This document shows, piece after piece, positions 7,727 through 15,841 of a stretch of 36,349 nt of DNA. How positions within the stretch are numbered: position 1 is the stretch's first letter; the number at the start of each line of letters is the position of its first letter. Below the pieces are notes generated by a model. The model did no database searches, had not been told where the DNA came from, and saw only the letters and a list, made by a program, of their open reading frames with translations. Location of the stretch: assembly GCF_016428905.1 (NCBI RefSeq), contig NZ_JAELTQ010000036.1:1-36349 (forward strand), written 5' to 3'. This DNA is from Dyella sp. ASV24 (lineage in GTDB: Bacteria; Pseudomonadota; Gammaproteobacteria; Xanthomonadales; Rhodanobacteraceae). Both the position numbers and the translations under genes were made by a program.

Positions 7727-8881
7727 TCACCCGTGCTGCTGTGCTGCAAAATGATCGATGACGACCTGATTGCGGCCGTTGACCTTGGCTTGGCGCATGG
7801 CCTTGTCGGCACGGGAGATCAAGCTCTCGATGCTTTCACCGGGGCGGTTGCACTGCGCAATGCCGATACTGATCGTCAGTGGTCGATCCGGCCGATGCAC
7901 GGCGCGCACGGTCTCGCGTAGTTGCTCAGCTCGCGCGTAGGCGTGCTGGAGCGTGGCGCCTGGCAGGAGCAGCACAAATTCCTCACCACCGACTCTTCCC
8001 GCAAGATCCGCATCGCGCATCTGTGAGCGCAGTCCATCGGCCAGCTTGATCAGCACCTCATCGCCAGCGGCATGGCCGAACGCATCGTTGAGCTGCTTGA
8101 AGTGATCGGCGTCCAGATAGAGCACGGCGCCCGGAATCCGCCGTAGATAGATGTCCTCCAACGCAAAGCGCGCCAACTCAAGAAAGCGGTTGCGTTGCAG
8201 CAGCCCGGTCAGCCCATCGGTGTGGGCCTGCTCCCTCAGTTGCTTCTCCAGTCGGAACTGTTCGAACAGTGTGCGTGTGATAAAGGCACGTAGCACGGCC
8301 GCTACGGAGATGGCGATCGTCATGTAGACGGCGTACTGGAACACCGGTATCCCGTTGACAGAACCCATCAGCAGCATCGGCAGCGGGCCAAGCGCACACA
8401 GCAGCATGGCAGCGATGAAATCCCAGCGGCCGATCCAGATGACCGATGACGCGACGGGTAACAGCAAGCCCGGCAACACCAGTCGTTGCCCAGGCACCTG
8501 CCCGATGCCGTTGAGATTGATGCCGATCTCCAATATCAGCACGCATGCCAGGGCGAGAAGGCTGAGCGGTATCGGCCGCCGTTCCCGGCGAGTGACCATG
8601 GCCAATACGGCCAGTGGGACGGTGGGCACCAGCCGCAATGGCAGGGGAACCGGTGAGGCACTGACCAGTGCCCGCCCGCCAGCGGCCAGCGGATAAGCGA
8701 TCACAGCCAACAAGGTGAGTGCATGAATCGCCGGCGCCATGCGCTGAGCCAAGTAATGCATGTACTCGTGCCGATGGCTCGGGTCGTCGGCTCGCTGTTG
8801 CTTGGCGAACGGGTGGTGCATGCGTGTCTCAAGGCGCGGAAATCGGCCAGTTACTGCAATAAGCAGCAAGATGGATGCCAT
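7727..8881 (-). CDS. Membrane-bound diguanylate cyclase (GGDEF domain)
   Basis: This 384-residue protein has five or six hydrophobic helices (about residues 52-68, 83-97, 104-121, 134-150, 155-173 and 181-200), followed by a GGDEF domain. It carries DGLTG (222-226), the active-site signature GGEEF (298-302), and the inhibitory-site motif RDAD (289-292) five residues upstream of it, so an active, product-inhibited cyclase is expected. It makes cyclic di-GMP from two GTP at the inner membrane. The N-terminal membrane region is an unassigned sensor. The ATG at 8881 has an AAGG just upstream; ATG 8821 (Met21) is the alternative. The gene stands alone, downstream of the lipoprotein gene on the same strand. 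Confidence 0.9.
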   Translation of the reverse strand: MASILLLIAVTGRFPRLETRMHHPFAKQQRADDPSHRHEYMHYLAQRMAPAIHALTLLAVIAYPLAAGGRALVSASPVPLPLRLVPTVPLAVLAMVTRRERRPIPLSLLALACVLILEIGINLNGIGQVPGQRLVLPGLLLPVASSVIWIGRWDFIAAMLLCALGPLPMLLMGSVNGIPVFQYAVYMTIAISVAAVLRAFITRTLFEQFRLEKQLREQAHTDGLTGLLQRNRFLELARFALEDIYLRRIPGAVLYLDADHFKQLNDAFGHAAGDEVLIKLADGLRSQMRDADLAGRVGGEEFVLLLPGATLQHAYARAEQLRETVRAVHRPDRPLTISIGIAQCNRPGESIESLISRADKAMRQAKVNGRNQVVIDHFAAQQHG

Positions 8882-9056
8882 AAGCCTTGAATTGAGGCCC
8901 GCTGCCGGTTCCTAGGCGAACTCGTCGCATGGGGCGGAGGGCTTTGCCTTACGTGGAAGGGCAAGCAACGACGCCGTACGGCAGTGTCTGCGCCGGACCG
9001 GCATCGGGGCGAGTCGCGAACCTTTATCCAGCGCAGGCTACGCTCATGGCTAGCGG

Positions 9057-10064
9057 TCAGTGCTTCCGCTGTTGCTCGATCTTGCGCAGCGCATCCTCGG
9101 TAAACGGTGCGCAGTTCTTCAGCTCGGGCAGTCGTCGCTGGTAGTCGTCGAACATGGATGCGTGGAATTCGCTTTCGCTGTAATGGCAAAGCAGAGTGGG
9201 CTGGCGTTGGCGGTCGACGGGGCGTTGGAATGTGTTGGTGTCGAGCGTGAAGATGGCCTGCGGCAACGGCATGTTCGCAAAGGCGATGCGATAGCCGATG
9301 GCCGCGGCTTCGTCGTCGGCGACAACGCGGCGTGCCTGGCCTCGGGACGCGCCATCGTCGAAGTACAGCACCATCGGGCGTTGCAGCAGTTCGCTGGCGG
9401 CTCCGTCGAAATGGAACAGACGCGCCGGCGCGTAAAGGTTGGTGGTGTCCTGTGTCCCGACCGGTTGGGCGAAGATCCAGGTGCGCTGATCGTCGTACAC
9501 CACCAGTTGGATATCGCCGGTTTGGGCGCCGGAAGCGGTCATGTCGTGCCAGATATCGCTGTGCCGCAGCGCCACCGGTACGGCGCCCCTGGCGGTGAGG
9601 TTGTACGTGTCGATGCTGTCCTGGCGTCCAAGCAGGATGTCGTCGTCTTTGGCTGGAGAGCCTTCGTAACGCCGGAACAGACCGATCAGTCGATCCGGGG
9701 TGCCGCTGTGCGCGGAAAGCGGGCGAACGACGTCTACGCGTCGATCCGAAACGACCGCGTCCGGATGCTGCGACTTGAACAAGCGCATCCAGTCCACGGT
9801 CGCGCCGCTGGGTACGGCGATCAAGCTCACGCCATCACAGGGATCGCGACGAAGCACGTAGACGTAGCAGTTCTGCCAGGCATAAAGGTCGAGACCATTG
9901 TCCAGGCGCAGCCAAGGCGCTTCGCTCGGCGCGGGAAGGATAAAGGCGGTGTCGAAGCTGGCTGTGTTGACGTGCGGATAAACGAACGGCGGAATGCAAC
10001 CAGCGAGCAGCAACGCAGAGGCAACTGTAACGGTTTGCAAGAAGCGGCGTAGGGAGTGGGCCAC
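9057..10064 (-). CDS. Predicted outer-membrane lipoprotein of unknown function
   Basis: This 335-residue protein starts with the signal sequence VAHSLRRFLQTVTVASALLL and the lipobox LLAGC (Cys23). Residue +2 after the Cys is Ile, which favours sorting to the outer membrane. The mature part has several Trp/Tyr-rich strands (WLRLDNGLDLYAWQNCYVYVLRR, IQLVVYDDQRTWIFAQP) and paired cysteines, but no domain I can name. The frame stays open to 10286; the GTG at 10064 is chosen because AAGGA lies 6 nt upstream and because the signal peptide starts exactly there. A 175-bp gap separates it from the cyclase gene. Function unknown. Confidence 0.75.
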   Translation of the reverse strand: MAHSLRRFLQTVTVASALLLAGCIPPFVYPHVNTASFDTAFILPAPSEAPWLRLDNGLDLYAWQNCYVYVLRRDPCDGVSLIAVPSGATVDWMRLFKSQHPDAVVSDRRVDVVRPLSAHSGTPDRLIGLFRRYEGSPAKDDDILLGRQDSIDTYNLTARGAVPVALRHSDIWHDMTASGAQTGDIQLVVYDDQRTWIFAQPVGTQDTTNLYAPARLFHFDGAASELLQRPMVLYFDDGASRGQARRVVADDEAAAIGYRIAFANMPLPQAIFTLDTNTFQRPVDRQRQPTLLCHYSESEFHASMFDDYQRRLPELKNCAPFTEDALRKIEQQRKH

Positions 10065-10249
10065 TCGACATCCTTGGCGTGTTGAAGGAGCGCGTCCTTG
10101 TGACTGTCCTGTCCCAAGTACCTGACCCTGCGGCAGCGGTGTTCCGTGCTGCGTGCGGCAGGCCCGACGGCGCGATGAAGCGGGGAGTCTAGCAGCGGTT
10201 GGGAGTGGGCTTCGATGGGGTGATGTATTGATGCATGACTGGCCAGCCA

Positions 10250-10295
10250 TGCAGAAGAAAGGACACTCCCGCCCCGGGCGCTGCACCGGGGCGGG
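10250..10295 (-). terminator. Rho-independent terminator of the hydrolase gene
   Basis: CCCGCCCCGG (10268-10277) and CCGGGGCGGG (10286-10295) form a perfect 10-bp GC stem with an 8-nt loop. Read on the minus strand it is followed by a T-rich stretch (TCCTTTCTT). It lies about 85 bp after the hydrolase stop codon. Confidence 0.7.
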
Positions 10296-10380
10296 ATCGC
10301 CAGCAGTGAACTACGTGCCTGCCCGCGTTCTCAATACGCGGCCTATCGCACGCTGGCATATGTACGACCGGCCGGCCGTG

Positions 10381-11070
10381 TCAGCTTGCCGATGCCGCTT
10401 CGCTGATAAACGCGGCCACTTCGACAGGGCGGGACGCCAGCGATGCGTGGCTCGCGTCGAGGGCAATCACCTTGCGTGCGCCCATGCGGCTAGACATGCG
10501 CTTTTGGTTGTCAGGATGGATCATCCGGTCGTGATTCGAGATCTGGTACCAGGACGGTTTGTGCTTCCACGCGGGATCGGCGATGGCATCGCCGAAGGTG
10601 CTGGCCAGCGGCGCCTTCTGCGTTACGGCCATGACCAGGCCTTCATCGGCAGTGAGGTCCTGGCAGAAACTGTCATGAAACTTGTCCGCCTTCAGCCATA
10701 GGTATCCATCGCTGTCAGGGGCCAGGTTGGCCGCAGCCTCGGGTAGCTTCTCCTGGGTGATGCCGCCTGGACTCTCGCCAGCGTCCGGGGCGAAGGCTGC
10801 AATGAAGACCAGCGCGCTGACGTTGGGAAGGTTTCCGGCTTCGCTGAGAACTGCGCCGCCATAAGAGTGTCCGACCAGTACGACGGGCCCCTGGATCTGC
10901 GCAACCATCTTGCGTGTGCGTGCCGCATCCTCCGCCAGGGAGGTCAGAGGTATTTCGACAGCGTGGAGGTTGTCGTAGCCCAGGCGCTTGAGTTCGACAA
11001 TGACTTTTGCCCAATGGGCGGCACCGCCCCAAAAACCGTGTACCAGTACGATCGCAGGCTTGTTGCTCAT
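10381..11070 (-). CDS. Alpha/beta hydrolase
   Basis: This 229-residue serine hydrolase has the oxyanion-hole motif HGFWGG (11-16), the nucleophile elbow GHSYGG with Ser69, a likely acid Asp180 (SNHDRMIHP) and the catalytic His207 (DASHASL). The length and the VLVHGFWGGAAHW start fit the short esterase family that includes pyrethroid hydrolase- and salicylate esterase-like enzymes. No signal peptide is visible, so it is probably cytoplasmic. It hydrolyses a small ester or a related bond; the substrate cannot be read. ATG 11070 is preceded by AGGAG. The gene is monocistronic with its own terminator. Confidence 0.88.
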   Translation of the reverse strand: MSNKPAIVLVHGFWGGAAHWAKVIVELKRLGYDNLHAVEIPLTSLAEDAARTRKMVAQIQGPVVLVGHSYGGAVLSEAGNLPNVSALVFIAAFAPDAGESPGGITQEKLPEAAANLAPDSDGYLWLKADKFHDSFCQDLTADEGLVMAVTQKAPLASTFGDAIADPAWKHKPSWYQISNHDRMIHPDNQKRMSSRMGARKVIALDASHASLASRPVEVAAFISEAASAS

Positions 11071-11296
11071 GATGTGCTCCTGACGTCAGCTGTGCTGACA
11101 GTCGGCAGAAGGCCATCCCATGGAATGGATGGCAGGCTAGCCCCCGCATTGCCTGGATCGCAGTAAGTGAATCGCGCGTCCGCGTACTGTCCACTACAGC
11201 GTGTAGAGAGCTGGTGATGGACGCAAGCGGCCATTGTTTTTATGCCCGGTCTTTATGGCGGCACTATTACAGAAGCGGATCTGAGCTCCCTCGAAC

Positions 11297-12721
11297 TTAC
11301 ATCGGAGGTCGTGGCGCCATCCCATGCTGATCCTGCTGCGGTGCCGAGGCTTGAAGCGAAGGCGACGGTGAGTTCTGCATCACCTGCTGCCACGCTTGAC
11401 TGCTCTGCACGACGGACGTGTTGACGGCCTGCTCGGTATCTACCTGGGCGATGTGTTTCAAGGGTGAGCGCAGTTCACCCTGTACGCCGAAGGCCTTGCG
11501 GCTATCGTCACTCAGCATGACGTGATGAATTTCGTTCATGCCTTCACGTCTGGCGGCCACGGTGAGTGAAGCGGCCAGATTGTTGCTGTACTGGTCGGGC
11601 GCGCGTTGTCGTTCGGCATCCAGTCGGTGCACGGCGGCCAAGGCCTGCTGATACAGCGCATGGTCGGGATGATCCGCGTGATCCAGGTGAGCCTTCCCGG
11701 GCTGCGCTTGTGCATTCGGTTCGAGCGGCTGGTAGGTATGCGTCGTGGCGGTGTGTCTGAACTGCGCTGGTGTCGGTGGTTGCGTGCTCTTGTCCAGATA
11801 GGGCATCGGCCGGGTATCGCTGCCGAGATCGATACCATTTTGCGCGACGACGCTTGGACTAAGATGAAGCCGTTGCATGTCCAGGCTCATCGGGTGTCCT
11901 GGTACGCCCGGTTGTGGCGGGTTGTAATAACGCTCGAAACGCACCGCGTCGCCGATGGCCGAGGCGCCGTAGTAATTGGCATAGTTGGAATTGCCGTTGT
12001 GACCCAGGCCACCGCTGCCATCGAAGTAGTTTTTACCCATGCCCTCGACGTTGCTCGCCGCGGCGTCCATGTGCAGGTGGCCGTCAACGTGCAGATTGGG
12101 CTTGAGTGTATAGAGCGGCGGCATGTGGGATCGATCGACATCGATGAAATCACCCATGCGGAACGGTTGGCGGTTGTAGATGTCGGCCAGCGTTGGCGCC
12201 GGGTGTCCCTGATCCGCTGCTTCTTTCTGCGCCGCACTGACCACGGCGTTCCACCCGGAGATTTCCGCGCCGGCTTCGTCGCGTCGTTGGGCGGCAATCA
12301 ATGTGCCTATGGCCGTGGTGTAGTCATGGTCGTGTCCCGGTGACGTGGCGACCGCGGTGAGATCGCGGGCGAACTGGTCCCTGGCCTGTTGGACGGTGGC
12401 AGCGTTGAAGCCGTGCTGCAGTTCATGCCCAAGCACGAAGGTCGCCTCGCCACTGTCGTAATGCCCAGCCGCAGGGCTGTTGAGCATGCTCAGAGGGAGG
12501 CGCATCTCGTGGTCCTGTGCGTTGTACTCGCCCCCTGCATGAGGATTGTTCAAGGGCACGATGCGTTGCAGATGCTGCTGGGCGACAGCGTTATTGACCT
12601 CCTGCGTCAATGCTGGCGAGGCATTGATGGTGCGCTGGAGATTTTGTAGCTGCTGCGGAGTGACGCCGGGCTGCTGGCCGAATGCATCGACCACCGCCTG
12701 TGCTTGCTGGGTCAAGGGCAT
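11297..12721 (-). CDS. Predicted X-T4SS effector: HExxH metallopeptidase-like toxin with XVIPCD
   Basis: This 474-residue protein has no signal peptide. The N-terminal half carries a zinc-peptidase signature HELQH (99-103) after the GEATFVLG helix, and a downstream DEAGAEISGWNA segment (Glu149/Glu153) that could give the third metal ligand. The C-terminal part, about 344-448, matches the XVIPCD, the signal recognised by VirD4 in Xanthomonadales type IV secretion: HPDHALYQQ, VHRLDAER, NNLAASL, HHVMLSDD, AFGVQGE, AQVDTEQA. A Gln/Ser/Pro-rich tail follows. Such effectors are injected into competing bacteria. AAGGAG lies 6 nt before ATG 12721, and the predicted immunity lipoprotein ends 10 bp upstream. 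Peptidase activity is inferred from the motif only. Confidence 0.85.
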   Translation of the reverse strand: MPLTQQAQAVVDAFGQQPGVTPQQLQNLQRTINASPALTQEVNNAVAQQHLQRIVPLNNPHAGGEYNAQDHEMRLPLSMLNSPAAGHYDSGEATFVLGHELQHGFNAATVQQARDQFARDLTAVATSPGHDHDYTTAIGTLIAAQRRDEAGAEISGWNAVVSAAQKEAADQGHPAPTLADIYNRQPFRMGDFIDVDRSHMPPLYTLKPNLHVDGHLHMDAAASNVEGMGKNYFDGSGGLGHNGNSNYANYYGASAIGDAVRFERYYNPPQPGVPGHPMSLDMQRLHLSPSVVAQNGIDLGSDTRPMPYLDKSTQPPTPAQFRHTATTHTYQPLEPNAQAQPGKAHLDHADHPDHALYQQALAAVHRLDAERQRAPDQYSNNLAASLTVAARREGMNEIHHVMLSDDSRKAFGVQGELRSPLKHIAQVDTEQAVNTSVVQSSQAWQQVMQNSPSPSLQASAPQQDQHGMAPRPPM

Positions 12722-12731
12722 GACGGTCTCC

Positions 12732-13367
12732 TTACCGTACTAGCACCATCTTTACGCAGGTCGGGCCGACAGGCTCTCCGTTGTTGGTTTGGGCGACGGT
12801 CGGATACACCTCAACGTGCATGCCAGGGCGCTCGAACGCATCGAACGTCCAGCGATTGTGTTCGCCATGTGAGGTGTTGCGCTGGAAGCCCATGGATTCC
12901 AGCGCAGCGGTGAAGCGCGCGAAATCCGGTTCGCAGATGTCGGCCGGCGAGGCCTGTTTCCCTGGCAGGGGATCGAAGATCAGATCCACGCGCGGTCCAG
13001 CGGTTTCAGTCAAGCGCTGGACGCTGAAAGCCCAGTTTCCCGGTAGGCGTTGGCCGTAGCCGAACTGTTGCGGGTCGATGATCTTGAACGGCACACCCCA
13101 CGCATGCTGCATGGATTCGGGAGTGACATCCGCGATGGTTTGGTTGCCTCGGATGAGCTCCAACATCCCCTGCAAGGCCTGGGTAGCGTTGAGGTCGGCA
13201 GTAGGTGGAGTGGTTGCCGGCGTGGTCATCGCGTGATTCTCCTTGGCATTTTCCTGGGCCTGCTCCGGGGCGGCCGGTGAAGGCTGGCAGGCGCCCAGCA
13301 TTCCCATGGACGTCATCAATAACATGAACCGGCCGAAGGCCGATGCGGGTGAAGCGGCACGAGTCAT
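12732..13367 (-). CDS. Lipoprotein, predicted immunity protein for the adjacent effector
   Basis: This 211-residue protein has a signal peptide and the lipobox MLGAC (Cys27). A Gln/Glu/Ala/Pro/Thr-rich linker (about 28-60) follows, then a compact domain (about 62-211) with FKIIDPQQFGYG, PRVDLIFDP and a Cys near each end. It precedes the XVIPCD effector by 10 bp on the same strand, the same immunity-then-toxin order as known X-Tfi/X-Tfe pairs. A periplasmic lipid anchor fits a toxin that acts on the cell envelope. ATG 13367 is chosen over a TTG two codons upstream because AAGGA lies 6 nt before it. The domain itself is not recognised; the immunity role is inferred from position. Confidence 0.72.
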   Translation of the reverse strand: MTRAASPASAFGRFMLLMTSMGMLGACQPSPAAPEQAQENAKENHAMTTPATTPPTADLNATQALQGMLELIRGNQTIADVTPESMQHAWGVPFKIIDPQQFGYGQRLPGNWAFSVQRLTETAGPRVDLIFDPLPGKQASPADICEPDFARFTAALESMGFQRNTSHGEHNRWTFDAFERPGMHVEVYPTVAQTNNGEPVGPTCVKMVLVR

Positions 13368-13373
13368 CGTCAA

Positions 13374-13585
13374 TCCTTGTCTGCGTCGTGTCTATGGCTC
13401 ACTCAGTTCCTTGTAGCCGCCGGTCGATTAACGCGGGTTATCTCTTCTCCCGGACGCCGCGCGTTCCCAAACATAAAAAAAAGCAAAACCCACACGGCAT
13501 TTTGTCGAGCAGTCCTTGTGAATTCTGTGCGATAGCGCTCGTCTGCTTGTGGGGGGGGGCGTGGATAGGCCGGAAGAACAGTTGC
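13374..13585. promoter_or_regulatory. Leader region of the effector operon with poly-G and poly-A tracts
   Basis: The 212-bp gap upstream of the lipoprotein gene contains an uninterrupted run of nine G (13551-13559) and a run of eight A near 13480. The G-tract lies about 185 bp before the lipoprotein start codon. No convincing -35/-10 pair can be placed. Confidence 0.4.
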
Positions 13586-13849
13586 CTAGGGCTTGGTTGT
13601 AAACAAGGTCTCCCTGGCTGCCTGCCACTCCGCCCAGCAGTTTTCGGGGGCGATGTCGGCATATCCACGCGCTTGTTCCGCCTTCGCCGCCAAGCCATAG
13701 GGCAGGGCGATGCAGTTGGCGTTGTCCCGAATGGCGAGTACCTGGGTTTCGGTCAGGGGTTCACCCAGCGTCGACTCAGCGTGGTACAGCAGGGTGACCA
13801 GGGTCGGGACGAATACGAGGCATAACCGTTCTTCGTTTTCGCTGCTCAT
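13586..13849 (-). CDS. Conserved hypothetical small protein
   Basis: This 87-residue soluble protein starts MSSENEERLCLVFVPTLVTLL and has a conserved-looking centre and end (PLTETQVLAIRDNANCIALP, YADIAPENCWAEWQAARE). I recall closely similar short proteins in many Proteobacteria, but no function is known to me. Two Cys and the C-terminal ENCW-EW motif are its most distinctive features. Met13 of the longer frame (ATG 13849) is taken as start. It lies between the LprI-like gene and the immunity lipoprotein on the same strand, with gaps of 93 and 218 bp, so co-transcription is uncertain. Confidence 0.75.
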   Translation of the reverse strand: MSSENEERLCLVFVPTLVTLLYHAESTLGEPLTETQVLAIRDNANCIALPYGLAAKAEQARGYADIAPENCWAEWQAARETLFTTKP

Positions 13850-13942
13850 CTCATTGGGCCTTGTGTGTCGATGCCGTGGCGGCAAGCCGCTTTTTGCATC
13901 GGCATGTGCGTGATGCGGTTCGCGACGTGTCTGGCTCTATCG

Positions 13943-14386
13943 TCACAGGTCGTTGGCGATGGACAGGTACTTTTCCAGTGCGTTGGCGCGCTCGCAAAGG
14001 CGAAAGACTTCGTTCTGCGTGACTTCGAGATCGGCGATCTTTTCGTTGCCGTAGAGCGCGCTTTCGAAATTCCCGCTTTTGTTGTGGAAATCCAGCCACG
14101 CCCGTTCGGCGGTAACCAGATTGTCCTTCGCCTCGCCGCGCAGCTTGCTGAGCAGGGCCTTGTAGGTGGTGTTGAGTCGCGCGTCCTGCGCAGCACGTTC
14201 GGTGGTGAGGCAGGCGGCGATGGCGATGGTGTCGGATCCGGCGCTATCGATGCAGGTGTAGAAGGAGGCGCGGATGCCCTGGGGGGCGTGGTGTCGAACG
14301 ACCTGGCTGGTGCTTTCTGCCGCGACGGCGAAAGTGCCGTGGGCGAGAGTGGTCAGGGTAAGGGCAAGCGTCCAGATTGCTTTCAT
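13943..14386 (-). CDS. Secreted LprI-family (DUF1311) protein, lysozyme-inhibitor-like
   Basis: This 147-residue protein has a cleavable signal peptide (MKAIWTLALTLTTLAHGTFAVAA, about 22 residues). The mature part matches the LprI pattern: a Cys followed by IAIAACLTTERAAQDARLNTTYKALLSKL, then LVTAERAWLDFHNKSG and a final EVFRLCERANALEKYL helix. Some members of the family (LprI of mycobacteria) inhibit lysozymes; others are of unknown function. GGAG lies shortly before ATG 14386, so the longer frame from 14599 is rejected. It is located in the periplasm. Its place just upstream of a toxin/immunity pair makes a protective role against wall-targeting toxins worth considering, but that is inference. 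Confidence 0.8.
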   Translation of the reverse strand: MKAIWTLALTLTTLAHGTFAVAAESTSQVVRHHAPQGIRASFYTCIDSAGSDTIAIAACLTTERAAQDARLNTTYKALLSKLRGEAKDNLVTAERAWLDFHNKSGNFESALYGNEKIADLEVTQNEVFRLCERANALEKYLSIANDL

Positions 14387-14760
14387 GGTGCCACTCCTGT
14401 GGATACGGTCCTTGTAATGGCCGGAGTTTGCCTGCTTTTGGGGACGGCGGCCAACCGCGCGGAGCTTCCGGCCAGCCGGTAACGCAGCAACCCCCTGATC
14501 TGCGGAAGGCCCTCCGGCCTGATTCTCTCGATGTAATCGCGGCCTTTTCGTATCGCCATGCATGCACCGATGCGGCGCGAAAACATTCGCCGGGAGCAAG
14601 CTTTTTCGCTATTCACGTGCAACGAAATCGGGCCGTATTTTCTTTCACGGTGTATGCCTTCCAGACGTCTGCTTCAGGTGAAAAACGCGGCGTATAAGTT
14701 TGGCCAACAGGGTTTGTTGGGTCGCGCAGGACGCGCCGGTTCGCCACCTTGGGGGAGTCT
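14387..14760. other. Divergent intergenic region
   Basis: The 374-bp gap lies between the minus-strand LprI-like gene and the plus-strand cupin/JmjC gene, so promoters for both must lie here. I see no palindrome or -35/-10 pair strong enough to place. Arg-rich short frames crossing it have no support. Confidence 0.4.
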
Positions 14761-15678
14761 ATGAGTGATAAAAATACGCCAGTGATCGATCTGGATTGGG
14801 ATGCCTTTGACCCATGGCGGATCCAGCCTTTCAGGCATCGATTGACCGAACATCCGCTGCTACAGACGGAGCAGCTCGTGGAGTTGGGCAAGCGTTGCCG
14901 CGGCACCAAGCTCTGGTACGCGTTCAGCAGCGATGCAACCGCTGGGACGGATTTTGATGATGCGTCCAATCTTTTCCCGACGTCCAAGTCCGCAGTGGAT
15001 TCGTTGAAGGACATCAGCACCGCGAAAGCATGGGTGCTGCTTCGTCATATCCAGGCGGATCCGACCTACCGTGAGTTGGTCGACGCGGTGATCAATCCCA
15101 TGAAGCCGATGATCGAGCGCAAGGACCCGGGGCTCTACTATCGGGCAGGCTGGATCTTCTCGGCGTCGCCCAATACGGCCACGCCGTTCCATATCGATCG
15201 CAGCCACGTCTTTCTGCTGCAAGTGCGTGGCACCAAGACCGTTTACGTATGGGACGCGGAAGACACGCAGGTGTGTAGCGACCGTGCGCGGGACTGTTTT
15301 CACTTTCGCCACGACCTGAGCCGTACCTTGTGGAGTGAGGAGTTCCGCTCGCGCGCTCAGGTGTTCGAGCTTGGCCCGGGCATGGGCGTGTATATGCCGC
15401 TGACCAGTCCGCACATGGTGGAGACAAGCAAAGAGTCGTCGACGACGATCAGTTTCACCTACAACACCGATGCCACGCGCCGGAACGCGCGCGTGCATGT
15501 GATGCGCGAAATGCTCTACAAACTGGGTATGACACCGCCGGATTACGGCAAGAGCCGCTTTTTCGACCAGGCTGCGTTTGCCGCCGCGTCGGCCATTGTG
15601 GTGTGCCGTGGGCCGGGTGCGCATCCGCCGGCTTGCCCGTCGTTGCGCCAGAAAAGCGCGTACGCAGTAGCAGACTGA
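14761..15678 (+). CDS. Cupin-like/JmjC-type Fe(II)-dependent oxygenase
   Basis: This 305-residue protein has a jelly-roll iron centre: His144 and Asp146 in TPFHIDRSHVFLLQVRGTK and a distal His218 in MPLTSPHMVET, with the FLLQVRGTKTVYVWD strand typical of JmjC/cupin_8 proteins. These enzymes normally hydroxylate protein or small-molecule targets using 2-oxoglutarate and O2. The helical N-terminus (WDAFDPWRIQPFRHRLTEHPLLQTEQLVELGKR) is common to bacterial members annotated as jumonji-like. ATG 14761 has a GGGGGAG ribosome-binding site; a TTG 12 bp upstream is rejected. The last 40 residues are atypically rich in Pro/Arg/Ala. Target unknown. Confidence 0.8.
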   Translation: MSDKNTPVIDLDWDAFDPWRIQPFRHRLTEHPLLQTEQLVELGKRCRGTKLWYAFSSDATAGTDFDDASNLFPTSKSAVDSLKDISTAKAWVLLRHIQADPTYRELVDAVINPMKPMIERKDPGLYYRAGWIFSASPNTATPFHIDRSHVFLLQVRGTKTVYVWDAEDTQVCSDRARDCFHFRHDLSRTLWSEEFRSRAQVFELGPGMGVYMPLTSPHMVETSKESSTTISFTYNTDATRRNARVHVMREMLYKLGMTPPDYGKSRFFDQAAFAAASAIVVCRGPGAHPPACPSLRQKSAYAVAD

Positions 15679-15792
15679 TGCATTGTTGCGTCACCCATAA
15701 GGCATAGGTGAGCGTGGGCGCCTTATCCGCGGCGGAGGAACGTGCGGCGTTATTCCTTGCTGTTTGGCGCCTCGTCGGGTCGACGGAAAAGC

Positions 15793-15818
15793 AAAAGCCC
15801 GGCGGGTGCCGGGCTTCT
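15793..15818. terminator. Bidirectional-type terminator
   Basis: AAGCCCGGC (15795-15803) and GCCGGGCTT (15808-15816) form a perfect 9-bp stem with a 4-nt loop. A-rich sequence on the left becomes a T-run when read on the minus strand, so it mainly serves the Gly/Trp-rich gene ending at 15842; it could also stop read-through from the cupin gene. Confidence 0.8.
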
Positions 15819-15841
15819 GTTGCATGGGTGAGGGCGCAATC

